Assembly (NCBI GenBank): GCA_018818405.1
Contig: JAHIRY010000017.1
Coordinates: forward strand, 71,563 to 111,843
DNA length: 40,281 nucleotides
Source of the DNA: Patescibacteria group bacterium
Lineage (GTDB): Bacteria > Patescibacteriota > Patescibacteriia > UBA11705 > JABHMO01
Direction: 5' to 3'
The stretch's first letter is position 1; the number at the start of each line of letters is the position of its first letter. Of this stretch, positions 10,696 through 17,852 are shown piece after piece. The notes below the pieces were generated by a model. That model was not told where the DNA came from, ran no database searches, and saw only the letters and a program-made list of their open reading frames with translations. A program made the position numbers and the translations under genes.

Positions 10696-12207
10696 TTATT
10701 TTCGCAAAAACAATGCCTCTCCTTTTTCAATCGTTTGGCCGGATTTCAATCCGCCGACAACTTTCGCTTTTTCATAATCAATATTTTCCTCGCCCAGCCG
10801 CCGCAATATTTCTTTTCCGGTTTCCGGCAAAATCGGCAAAACAAAATACGCCAAATGCCGAACAACTTCCAGCGAATTGTACAAAACTTGTTCCAATTCA
10901 TCTTGCTTATTTTCTTTTGCCAGTGTCCACGGCTTTTTTTCGGCAACATAACCGTCGCACCAAGCTATAACATTCCAAATCTCTTTCAAATTTTCAAAAA
11001 TTTTATAATCAGCATAATTCTTATCCAGAGTTTCCCGAATTTTTTTCAAATCAATCACGGCGTTAAATTCTTTTTCCGGAACTTTTCCCTCGCAATATTT
11101 TTCCACCATCGCCAAAACTCGGCTAACCAAATTTCCCAAGCCGTTCGCCAAATCAGCATTGAATTTCACTTTAAATTCCTCGGCTCTGACATCGCCATCC
11201 TGTCCGAACGCGAATTGAGAAATTATCAAATATCGCGCCGCGTCAACTCCGAATTCATTTACCAAATCATTTGAATCAATCACATTGCCGATCGTTTTGC
11301 TCATCTTCTTTCCGTCAATCGTGAAATATCCGTGCACAAAAAAATCCTTTGGCAATTCGATTCCCGCGGCAATGAGGATTGCCGGCCAGATAATGCAATG
11401 AAATTTTAAAATATCTTTTCCCAGCAATTGAATATTCGCCGGCCAAAATTTCTTGAAATTTTCTCCATCCGGAAAACCAAGCGCTGAAATATAATTTATC
11501 AGAGCGTCGACCCATACATAAATCGTTTGCGTGTCATCAAACGGCAATGTTATTCCCCACTTCACCTGCTCTCGGCTGATCGCGATATTTTCCAATCCTT
11601 GATCAATAAATCCCAGCACTTCCCTCTTTCTCTCGTCAGGCAAAACGCGAATTTCATCATTTTCAATTTTCTCACGAATCATTTCCGCAAAATCGGACAA
11701 ACGAAAATACCAATTTTCTTCCTTAAAATATTCAGGCTCAATATTGTGATCAGGACATTTCCCATCAATCAAATCTTCCGGTTTTTTGTAAGACTCGCAA
11801 CCCACGCAATACAATCCTTCATAAATATCCTTGTAAACAAAATCATTTCCTTTCGGCGTTTTCGAGTCTTTCAACTTCAGTAAAATTTCATTCACAACTT
11901 TTTCATGGCGCGATTCCGTGGTTCTGATAAAATCATTATTCGAAATATTCAAATTTTCCCAAGCGGTTCTGAATTGCGCCGACACTTCATCAACGAATTC
12001 CTGCGGAGTTTTCCCCGCTTTTCCCGCCGCTTGCCCGACTTTTGCTCCATGTTCATCGGTTCCGGTCAGAAAAAAAACATTTTCATTTCCCAATTTCAAA
12101 CGATAATAACGCGCCAAAACATCGGCGACGATTGTGGTGTACGCGTGTCCGATATGCGGCACGCTGTTCACATAATAAATCGGAGTTGTGATGTAAAATT
12201 TATTCAT
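10696..12207 (-). CDS. metG: Methionine--tRNA ligase
   Basis: This 503-residue class I aminoacyl-tRNA synthetase charges tRNA-Met. It has HIGH (residues 18-21) and KMSKT (301-305) signatures, the methionine-site segment ITTPIYYVNS and a C-terminal anticodon-binding helical domain. The zinc knuckle is Cys134-x2-Cys137 and Cys151-x2-His154, where many relatives have a fourth Cys. It lacks the C-terminal EMAP-like tRNA-binding extension found in longer forms. Its start overlaps the end of the Nudix gene by 8 bases, so translation is probably coupled. Confidence 0.98.
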   Translation of the reverse strand: MNKFYITTPIYYVNSVPHIGHAYTTIVADVLARYYRLKLGNENVFFLTGTDEHGAKVGQAAGKAGKTPQEFVDEVSAQFRTAWENLNISNNDFIRTTESRHEKVVNEILLKLKDSKTPKGNDFVYKDIYEGLYCVGCESYKKPEDLIDGKCPDHNIEPEYFKEENWYFRLSDFAEMIREKIENDEIRVLPDERKREVLGFIDQGLENIAISREQVKWGITLPFDDTQTIYVWVDALINYISALGFPDGENFKKFWPANIQLLGKDILKFHCIIWPAILIAAGIELPKDFFVHGYFTIDGKKMSKTIGNVIDSNDLVNEFGVDAARYLIISQFAFGQDGDVRAEEFKVKFNADLANGLGNLVSRVLAMVEKYCEGKVPEKEFNAVIDLKKIRETLDKNYADYKIFENLKEIWNVIAWCDGYVAEKKPWTLAKENKQDELEQVLYNSLEVVRHLAYFVLPILPETGKEILRRLGEENIDYEKAKVVGGLKSGQTIEKGEALFLRK

Positions 12208-12625
12208 AATTATTTTTTAATGATTCAAATCCTTTTTTAATCATTTCTTTCGCTTTCGGCCAAACGAATGAATAATCATCCAAATCTTCAACGGAAATCC
12301 ATTTATATTGCAAATGTTCAGCGCTTAATTTTATCTCATCATTATCATTGCGGATAAAATTTAAAATCGCGCAGATCGGCGCATGCTTGTTTGCCGTGTA
12401 CCAAATATCATAACCGATGACATTAAACCTTTCAAATTTTTCAAAACCGATCTCTTCTCGCAATTCTCGAGCAAATGCGGCTTCTCCAAGTTCATTTCTG
12501 TCCACTCTGCCTCCGGGCAAAAGCCAGAATCCCGGCTTAGCCGCGTCTTCCAAAATCAAACATTTGTTGTTTCTGATCAGTAATGCAACCTGAGAAATTT
12601 GAAATCTTTCGAAATTATCATTCAT
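12200..12625 (-). CDS. Nudix hydrolase
   Basis: The 141-residue protein carries a complete Nudix box at residues 39-61 (G-x5-E-x7-REL-x-EE-x-GF), including the metal-binding glutamates. It therefore probably hydrolyses a nucleoside diphosphate linked to another group; the substrate cannot be read from sequence. It lies between rsmI and metG with an 8-base overlap into metG. A house-cleaning role (for example on oxidised nucleotides) is possible but unproven. Confidence 0.93.
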   Translation of the reverse strand: MNDNFERFQISQVALLIRNNKCLILEDAAKPGFWLLPGGRVDRNELGEAAFARELREEIGFEKFERFNVIGYDIWYTANKHAPICAILNFIRNDNDEIKLSAEHLQYKWISVEDLDDYSFVWPKAKEMIKKGFESLKNNYE

Positions 12626-12639
12626 ATTTTAATTCAAAA

Positions 12640-13293
12640 TTATTTTTTCTCCACAATAACCACAAATTCTCCTTTTGGTTTTACCTGTTTCAAAATTTCC
12701 TCCACGCTCCCGCGATAAACGGTTTCAAACTTTTTTGTCATTTCTCTCGCGACAACAACTTTTCTCTCAGGCTCCAAATAATTTTTCATTTCTTCCAATG
12801 TTCTCAATATTCTGTGAGGCGATTCGTAAAACGCGACCGTGTATTGCGAATTTTTTATTGCTTCAAAAATTTTACCTTTGCCTTTGTGAGGCATGAAACC
12901 GAGAAATACAAATTTGTCAGTGGGAAATCCGGCGATGCTCAACGCGGAGATGACAGCTGAAGCGCCGGGAATCGGAAAAACATTTTTGCCCAGTTCAATC
13001 GCCTTTGCCACGAGCTTGTTTCCCGGATCGGAAATTCCCGGAGTTCCTGCATCTGAAATGTAAGCGATATTTTTGTATTCATTCAACATTCGCAAAATTT
13101 TTTCATCTGATGAATGCTGATGCAGGCTGATCATTTTTTTTTCAATTTGATAATGATCAAGCAATTTTTTCGACTGCCGGGTATCCTCGCACAGGACAAC
13201 ATCAACGCTTTTCAAAACATTAATCGCCCTAAAAGTAATGTCTTCCAGATTTCCGATCGGCGTGGCTACCAAATATAAATTTTCATTATTCAT
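12640..13293 (-). CDS. rsmI: 16S rRNA (cytidine1402-2'-O)-methyltransferase
   Basis: The protein is about 217 residues from the ATG at 13293 (a TTG at 13311 would add six). It begins LYLVATPIGNLEDITFRA, with CEDTRQSKKLL and YISDAGTPGISDPG, all diagnostic of RsmI in the tetrapyrrole-methylase fold. It methylates the ribose of C1402 in the decoding centre of 16S rRNA using S-adenosylmethionine. It is shorter than E. coli RsmI (286) because the C-terminal extension is missing. First gene of the rsmI-nudix-metG-tatD group. Confidence 0.95.
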   Translation of the reverse strand: MNNENLYLVATPIGNLEDITFRAINVLKSVDVVLCEDTRQSKKLLDHYQIEKKMISLHQHSSDEKILRMLNEYKNIAYISDAGTPGISDPGNKLVAKAIELGKNVFPIPGASAVISALSIAGFPTDKFVFLGFMPHKGKGKIFEAIKNSQYTVAFYESPHRILRTLEEMKNYLEPERKVVVAREMTKKFETVYRGSVEEILKQVKPKGEFVVIVEKK

Positions 13294-13316
13294 AAATTTA
13301 TCAATTATCAACTAAA

Positions 13317-13346
13317 AGTATATCAACAAATCATGATCATTGCCAA
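13317..13346 (-). promoter_or_regulatory. Possible promoter of the rsmI-metG-tatD group
   Basis: On the minus strand TTGGCA and TATACT are separated by 18 bases. It is back-to-back with the plus-strand promoter at 13351. Confidence 0.45.
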
Positions 13347-13350
13347 TGGC

Positions 13351-13379
13351 TTGACAAACGAATTAGTATAGATTATATT
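13351..13379 (+). promoter_or_regulatory. Promoter of short transcript 1
   Basis: TTGACA (13351-13356), 17-base spacer, TATATT (13374-13379). The expected start site is about 13386. Confidence 0.75.
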
Positions 13380-13385
13380 TTACTT

Positions 13386-13473
13386 ACATCCGTTGGGGGT
13401 CGCATCTCCCCCCGGCAGACTCTCTTCTCTTAGCCCTAGAACGACCACGGTCGGATCTAGGGCACTTTTTTTT
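13386..13473 (+). ncRNA. Candidate small RNA 1 (about 88 nt)
   Basis: A consensus promoter lies just upstream and no open reading frame with a start signal is present. The predicted RNA has a GGGGG/CCCCC hairpin near its 5' end. It ends in a very strong terminator: GCCCTAGA with inner CGACC pairs with GGTCG and TCTAGGGC, followed by eight T. The loop region (AGAACGAC...) closely matches the terminator of the next unit, suggesting duplication. Not matched to a known RNA family by eye. Confidence 0.6.
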
Positions 13474-13543
13474 GAGGGAAAGGCGCTGTTTGCAATTCAT
13501 TGACTTGTAATTACAAAATAAATCAACACAAACTCACTACTGA

Positions 13544-13572
13544 TTGACAACCTTGTTAATTTACTATATATT
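13544..13572 (+). promoter_or_regulatory. Promoter of short transcript 2
   Basis: TTGACA (13544-13549), 17-base spacer, TATATT (13567-13572). Confidence 0.75.
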
Positions 13573-13578
13573 TGAATC

Positions 13579-13640
13579 ACGCTTCTCCAGCGGGGTCATC
13601 GCCTCAGAACGACAACTGTCGTATCTGAGGCACTTTTTTT
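13579..13640 (+). ncRNA. Candidate small RNA 2 (about 62 nt)
   Basis: Same design as the preceding unit. A consensus promoter leads to a short RNA ending in GCCTCAGA + CGAC pairing with GTCG + TCTGAGGC, followed by CACTTTTTTT. The hairpin shares AGAACGAC, GTCG and the GGCACTTTTTTT end with unit 1, but the outer stem has changed with compensating substitutions, a sign of conserved pairing. No reading frame is apparent. Confidence 0.6.
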
Positions 13641-13672
13641 AAAACTATATTTCCTTTGATGAGATCTTGTTA

Positions 13673-13701
13673 TTGACAAATTAAAGAATAAATGATATCA
13701 T
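13673..13701 (+). promoter_or_regulatory. Promoter of short transcript 3
   Basis: TTGACA (13673-13678), 17-base spacer, TATCAT (13696-13701). The expected start site (about 13708) falls at the 5' strand of a stem. Confidence 0.7.
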
Positions 13702-13706
13702 ATAGT

Positions 13707-13814
13707 TGAGCCTGCAATTCTCGCGGTAACTGCAGAAAAGGAGGAAAGGTCATGAGACTCATAGCTCCCGGCTCATCAACATCGCGCTGTCCAAAAGGAT
13801 GGCGCGTTTTTTTT
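13707..13814 (+). ncRNA. Candidate structured RNA 3 with an enclosed ribosome-binding site
   Basis: About 107 nt. The very 5' end TGAGCC (13707-13712) pairs with GGCTCA (13770-13775), closing a loop with a small CTGCA/TGCAG hairpin, an AGGAGG (13739-13744) and an ATG (13752). A 10-pair terminator (13783-13806, AAAA loop, eight T) follows. The frame from the ATG runs through the terminator and stops only at 13838, so a terminated transcript would lack a stop codon. Either the RNA is non-coding with a decoy-like Shine-Dalgarno sequence, or it is an attenuator for a short peptide. Function unknown. Confidence 0.5.
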
Positions 13815-13936
13815 ATTTTTTTCCAATTTAAAATCTGAATATTTTATTAAATTTTGCATCAATTCTTTTGATAGAATGTATTAGCTAAATTTAGACAATT
13901 ATTTCTTAAATTCAACGACACCCCTTGTTATGCTAG

Positions 13937-13965
13937 TTGACAATATTTTAATAATATGCTATAAT
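13937..13965 (+). promoter_or_regulatory. Perfect consensus sigma-70 promoter
   Basis: TTGACA (13937-13942), 17-base spacer, TATAAT (13960-13965), with a TGC extended -10. It is the best promoter in the window and drives the large RNA candidate. Confidence 0.85.
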
Positions 13966-13971
13966 AATCTT

Positions 13972-14589
13972 TCACAAGCATTCACGCCGTCAGCATAAGC
14001 CGGCGGCGAAAGGAGAATGTGATGGCAGAGGAGGGTCAGAGGAAGCGGACAGGCTGACAGTCGCCTGTAGCGTGGATGAAATGAAGACTGTCCGGCGTAT
14101 CATGCGCGAGGATTGAGCTGACCGGGGGTGGGAAAGGGAAACCGAGTACCATGATCTAGTCAGTCAGCGGAGAGATCCGTGAATCGATCCTCCCCTGCGA
14201 GTGGGAACATTCGCAGGACGCCGAAGGCCAACGGCCAAAAAAAGCATGAAAGAACCTGAAGCGCGGACCAGTTGACCGCGCCGGCATTCGCAGGCAGTAC
14301 ACTTGCGAATTGTCGTGCAATCCAGGAAATGCTTGAGCGCTGGCTCTCAACAGGAGTCGCCGTACCTGGATTTCAGTACATTTCAAAAAACCCCAAAAAA
14401 AAAGGAGGGCGAGCATGCGCTTCGCGCCATGCTACAACTTCTACTAAGGTGGGAAACCGGGCGCGGACCGTATTCGGTCTGGGCTAAGGCGACGGACAAG
14501 GGTTCTGACAGGACTGATGCCCGCGCTCGGTTCCATCACCGCCCAACGAGACGCCGATCTGCAGTAGCAGGCTGGCGTCTTTTCTTTTT
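13972..14589 (+). ncRNA. Candidate large structured RNA (about 615 nt)
   Basis: This GC-rich stretch stands out from its AT-rich surroundings. It starts at a perfect promoter and ends at a strong terminator (AGACGCC..CTGC / GCAG..GGCGTCT, T tail). Many helices are readable: CGGACAG or GACAGTC (14046-14061) with CTGTCCG/GACTGTC (14086-14094), CCTGCGA/TCGCAGG (14194-14217), GCGCGG/CCGCGC (14261-14281), ATTCGCA/TGCGAAT (14286-14310), AATCCAGG/CCTGGATT, GCATGCGC/GCGCATGC with a bulge, and an 11-pair ACCGGGCGCGG/CCGCGCTCGGT (14456-14466 with 14521-14531). Only tiny reading frames occur, including a 10-codon one at 14414 after AGGAGG. RNase P, tmRNA and SRP RNA landmarks were looked for and not found. 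Confidence 0.6.
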
Positions 14590-14604
14590 AAAAAACTTTT
14601 TTAT

Positions 14605-14613
14605 TGCTATAAT
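14605..14613 (+). promoter_or_regulatory. Extended -10 promoter of the DNA methyltransferase gene
   Basis: TGC-TATAAT with no good -35. The expected start site is only about 14 bases before the ATG at 14634, and there is no Shine-Dalgarno sequence. Confidence 0.55.
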
Positions 14614-14633
14614 ATGCTTGAATTCGCAACACT

Positions 14634-15491
14634 ATGACTTCAACTCGCAATAAAACGATTTTTGTAGAAAAAAATGATGCAAAGCACTTCCCTATTTTTC
14701 GTTTGCCAGCGATTACAGAAAAACAAAACAATGATTTCTTCAATAAAATTTATTTCGGCGACAGTATCGTTGAAATTAAAAAACTTCCAACTGATTCCGT
14801 TGATTTGATTGTGACTGATCCTCCGTACACGATTCGAAGAAATTTCGGTAGCGGAACAATTTCAACAAACGAAAAAAAATTTGCCGACTGGTGCGAACGC
14901 TGGATTTCGGATTGCGCGAGAATTTTAAAACAAAACGGTTCCATCTACATTTGCATCAATTGGGAAGCTTCTTCAATAATTGAATCAATTCTAAAAAAAC
15001 ATTTCATTATTCAAAATAGAATCACCTGGAAGCGCGACAAAGGACGCGGCGCGAAAAAAAATTGGAAAAACAACTTGGAAGACATCTGGTTCGCGACAAA
15101 GTCGGATGATTACACTTTCAATTTAAATTCAGTGAAAATAAAAAAAACGGTTATTGCTCCGTATGTTGACAAATCGGGAAAACCGAAAGATTGGATTGAA
15201 AAAAACGGCGAAAAATTCCGCTACACCCACCCGTCAAACATTTGGACCGATCTGGTGGTTCCATTCTGGTCAATGCCGGAAAACACGGAACATCCGACGC
15301 AAAAACCGGAAAAACTGATTGAAAGAATAATTCTGGCAAGTTCCAATGAAAACGATTTGGTATTTGATCCGTTCATGGGATCGGGAACAACAGCGGTTGT
15401 CGCGAAAAAACTAAAACGAAATTATCTCGGATTTGAAATCGAAAAAAAATTCTATATTCTGGCGCAAAAACGATTATCATTAACAAAATAA
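14634..15491 (+). CDS. Site-specific DNA methyltransferase (N4/N6 type, beta class)
   Basis: This 285-residue protein carries the catalytic motif DPPY (residues 62-65) ahead of the AdoMet-binding motif FDPFMGSGT (244-252); that order marks the beta class of N6-adenine/N4-cytosine methyltransferases. The region between, with a lysine-rich segment around WKRDKGRGAKKNWKN, should hold target recognition. PSNIWTDLV and EHPTQKPEKL are typical supporting motifs. No restriction endonuclease is nearby, so it seems to be an orphan enzyme that may mark or regulate DNA. It is followed by the pyrophosphatase gene after two bases. Confidence 0.93.
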   Translation: MTSTRNKTIFVEKNDAKHFPIFRLPAITEKQNNDFFNKIYFGDSIVEIKKLPTDSVDLIVTDPPYTIRRNFGSGTISTNEKKFADWCERWISDCARILKQNGSIYICINWEASSIIESILKKHFIIQNRITWKRDKGRGAKKNWKNNLEDIWFATKSDDYTFNLNSVKIKKTVIAPYVDKSGKPKDWIEKNGEKFRYTHPSNIWTDLVVPFWSMPENTEHPTQKPEKLIERIILASSNENDLVFDPFMGSGTTAVVAKKLKRNYLGFEIEKKFYILAQKRLSLTK

Positions 15492-15493
15492 TT

Positions 15494-16081
15494 ATGAAAC
15501 TCCTAATCGCAACGCACAATCAAGGAAAAATAAAAGAATTTTCAGAACTTTTGAAACCGTATAATACTGAATGCGTAAATTTGTCGGACTTGAATATTCA
15601 CGAAAATGTCGAAGAAACGGGAAATACATTTGCGCAAAACGCGTTGATCAAGGCAAAAACTTATTGCAACCTCGCGAACATGCCAACGCTCGCCGATGAC
15701 GGCGGAATAATGATCGACGCGCTGAACGGCGAACCGGGAGTGAAGAGCCGGCGCTGGAAAGGATATGAAATGAGCGATGAAGAAATGGTTGATTACACTT
15801 TGGAACGCTTAAACGGAATTCCGACTGAAAAACGCACAGCGCACTTGGTTGTAAATCTGGCGTTAATATTTCCCGACGGTCGTGAATATTCCAGCGAAGC
15901 GGCGATTGACGGCGTAATCGCCGACAAACAGCTTATTCCGATAATCAAAGGCTATCCGTTCCGTTCGATTTTCATTGTTTCGGGGATAAACAAAGTTTAC
16001 GGAGAATTAACCGAAGAAGAACATCGTCAATACGCGCAACGAGTCAAAGCGCTAAAAAACTTACTTACCCATTTACAATAA
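15494..16081 (+). CDS. rdgB: Non-canonical purine NTP pyrophosphatase (RdgB/HAM1 family)
   Basis: The 195-residue protein starts LLIATHNQGKIKEFSELL, with ETGNTFAQNALIKAK, LADDGGIMIDALNGEPG and the SRRW segment, all characteristic of ITPase/HAM1 proteins. It hydrolyses dITP, dXTP and ITP to monophosphates, keeping deaminated purines out of DNA. One difference is visible: the usual ADDSGL reads ADDGGI. The C-terminal third is less conserved than usual but ends with EHRQYAQRVKAL, close to the family's SHRG/RxxALxxL tail. It probably shares a transcript with the methyltransferase. Confidence 0.93.
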   Translation: MKLLIATHNQGKIKEFSELLKPYNTECVNLSDLNIHENVEETGNTFAQNALIKAKTYCNLANMPTLADDGGIMIDALNGEPGVKSRRWKGYEMSDEEMVDYTLERLNGIPTEKRTAHLVVNLALIFPDGREYSSEAAIDGVIADKQLIPIIKGYPFRSIFIVSGINKVYGELTEEEHRQYAQRVKALKNLLTHLQ

Positions 16082-16086
16082 AAATC

Positions 16087-16109
16087 CGCGCCTTTACGGC
16101 GCGTTTTTT
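16087..16109 (+). terminator. Terminator after rdgB
   Basis: The stem CGCGCC/GGCGCG with a 5-base loop is followed by TTTTTT. It lies between convergent genes and overlaps the 3' end of the minus-strand gene at 16094. Confidence 0.85.
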
Positions 16110-16540
16110 ATTTTATTCACTTTGTCGTAAACTTCTTTTCCGGTTTCATAAATTTCTTTTGCTTTGTCAATATCGCTCTGAACTTCATTCACGGATTTTT
16201 CCGCTTCATCGTACAAAGTCTGACCCTGCTCCAAACTTTTTTCCAATTCCGCTTTTGCCGGCGGCAAATTTTGTTCAAGCAAATTCTTCTTTTCCAGAAA
16301 ATCATTGTAAACATCATCCTTGATATTTATCACAAAATAATAAATGACCGCAACGGAAAAAATAAATATAAAAAAAACAAACAGACAGCAATAAGTCTGA
16401 GCTTTTGATTTTTGCTTTTCTTTCCTTTCAGATCTCTCGTCAGCTGATGATTCGACTTTCGCGCGCTTTTCCAGCAAATACCGCTCATTCTCAGCCGCGT
16501 ATTCAAACTCATGCTCGCTCTGTCGATTTGTATGTTCCAT
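16094..16540 (-). CDS. Membrane-anchored coiled-coil protein of unknown function
   Basis: I do not recognise this 148-residue protein. It has a charged N-terminal region (about 1-47), one strongly hydrophobic membrane segment (about 49-71) and a C-terminal part rich in Glu, Lys and Leu that reads as a coiled coil (about 75-140). The topology would leave one helical domain on each side of the membrane. The ATG at 16540 has no clear Shine-Dalgarno sequence. It is convergent with rdgB and divergent from the orphan gene at 16659. Confidence 0.7.
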   Translation of the reverse strand: MEHTNRQSEHEFEYAAENERYLLEKRAKVESSADERSERKEKQKSKAQTYCCLFVFFIFIFSVAVIYYFVINIKDDVYNDFLEKKNLLEQNLPPAKAELEKSLEQGQTLYDEAEKSVNEVQSDIDKAKEIYETGKEVYDKVNKIKNAP

Positions 16541-16588
16541 ATTTTTGCAAATTTAGCTTCTTTTGTAATATTCAAACAAAACGAGCCA

Positions 16589-16617
16589 TTGACAAAAAGC
16601 AAATTTTCATCTATATT
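16589..16617 (+). promoter_or_regulatory. Sigma-70-type promoter of the 184-residue orphan gene
   Basis: TTGACA (16589-16594), 17-base spacer, TATATT (16612-16617). Confidence 0.75.
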
Positions 16618-16658
16618 ATACCAAACATCAGTTCATTGAATTCACACGGAGGAAGAAA

Positions 16659-17213
16659 ATGGGCAAAAGCGAAAAGCGAAGATATCCCGCGATTTCCGCG
16701 TGCATGCGAGTGCTTAAAAAACATGTCAGCCTTTTCAACATGGAGGCGACAAATTCACCTGCCAAACAACTCAGCTTCGAATGCGTTGCTTCGGCTCTTA
16801 CACTTTTCGCAATGATCCGAGTTGATTCCGCAAATCGAGATGCAGTTAATGATTTCATTGACAACACTTACACTCGAGTACGGCGGTGGGACACTGAAGG
16901 AGTATTGTTGAAAATAATTATGCAAACGAGAGAACCGGAGTTTCTCGGCGAGACGCCGTTCAACGCGTGCATGGATCTGATTAGCGAGTTGACAAACCAT
17001 ATTTCAAGTCATGACGGCAAGAATATTGATGCAAAACTTGCATTCTTATTCCCATTGCAATATTGGCTGACGCTGGCTGAACTTTCCGAAGAAGAAAAAA
17101 GAAAAGGCGCGTTCGCCGTTCGAGTGGCGATCGATACGGCTGAAGCCAAGAATTCCAGCTGGAAAGAATTTTATAACGATCGACAAGAAATCGTCAACAA
17201 CATTATGGGTTGA
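16659..17213 (+). CDS. Orphan soluble protein (184 aa)
   Basis: No family is recognised. The 184-residue product has no membrane segment; it is probably mostly helical, with a basic N-terminus. Like the gene at 9548 it is a stand-alone unit: consensus promoter, GGAGGA Shine-Dalgarno sequence 6 bases before the ATG, and its own terminator. Those signals are much stronger than those of neighbouring core genes and support real, possibly high-level, expression. Confidence 0.75.
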   Translation: MGKSEKRRYPAISACMRVLKKHVSLFNMEATNSPAKQLSFECVASALTLFAMIRVDSANRDAVNDFIDNTYTRVRRWDTEGVLLKIIMQTREPEFLGETPFNACMDLISELTNHISSHDGKNIDAKLAFLFPLQYWLTLAELSEEEKRKGAFAVRVAIDTAEAKNSSWKEFYNDRQEIVNNIMG

Positions 17214-17219
17214 CGAAAA

Positions 17220-17256
17220 GGACTCCCAGTCAAGAATGCGGAGTCCTATTTTTTTA
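17220..17256 (+). terminator. Terminator after the 184-residue gene
   Basis: GGACTCC pairs with GGAGTCC across a 13-base loop (itself partly paired), followed by TATTTTTTT. Confidence 0.8.
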
Positions 17257-17832
17257 GCTGATATTTCTAATGCTGATATCATACAAAATTTCTTCCGCTT
17301 TTCTCAAATTATTTTTCGACTGATCAAACTTTGTGCGCAAATATCCGATGAAATTGTATTGCATCAATTCATGAATGATATTGTGAACCGCCTCATTGGC
17401 TTTTTTCACTTTTTCAATTTCTTTTTTCGTCGTCCAAATAACCATCATTCTGATAATTTCTCCGGTCGTATCCGACAATCCTCCGATATATTCATCAGCT
17501 TCAATATTAAAATCTTTTATCTCATCCAAATCTCTTTCCAAATAAAAATCCAAAAACAATTTCGCTTCGACAAATTCTTCAACCGCGGCTTTCCAAGAGC
17601 CTTCCATTCTCAAACGAAAATTATCGCCATATCGTTCATCCAAACTTTTCAAAACCTTTCGAGCGGATTCCAATTTTTCTTGCGCTTCATTTTCATTTTC
17701 CCTCTGAATCGAAAATATCGCCTGCTTCGACGCCTGAAGCGCGTCGGAACTTTCTTTGATTATCAAAAATCGAGACGCATCAAAATCTTTTTGTTTTTCA
17801 AAAACCGTTTTCCAGAATTCATTGTTCAACAT
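17254..17832 (-). CDS. Translin family RNA-binding protein
   Basis: The 192-residue all-helical protein matches the translin superfamily: an N-terminal segment where residues near 20-60 alternate charged and hydrophobic positions, a central DEYIGGLSDTTGEIIRMM motif (family pattern Y-x-x-G-x-x-D-x-x-GE-x-x-R) and the C-terminal LRTKFDQSKNNLRKAEE motif. Translins bind single-stranded nucleic acid as octamers, and the eukaryotic translin/TRAX complex is a ribonuclease. Members are known mainly from archaea and eukaryotes. Whether catalytic acidic residues of the TRAX type are present cannot be settled by eye. Last gene after mltG on the minus strand. Confidence 0.82.
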   Translation of the reverse strand: MLNNEFWKTVFEKQKDFDASRFLIIKESSDALQASKQAIFSIQRENENEAQEKLESARKVLKSLDERYGDNFRLRMEGSWKAAVEEFVEAKLFLDFYLERDLDEIKDFNIEADEYIGGLSDTTGEIIRMMVIWTTKKEIEKVKKANEAVHNIIHELMQYNFIGYLRTKFDQSKNNLRKAEEILYDISIRNIS

Positions 17833-17852
17833 AGTTATTTATGATTATTTAA

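Noticed and set aside
14046-14097. RNase P-like P2 pairing (GACAGTCGCC with GACTGTCC)
   Set aside because: The two strands are only 30 bases apart and the required ACAGAA...GGCTTA and GAGGAAAGTCC landmarks are absent.
14156-14653. Reading frames of 70-116 codons within the GC-rich RNA candidate
   Set aside because: No Shine-Dalgarno sequence in front, odd composition and no family resemblance; hairpins account for the sequence better.
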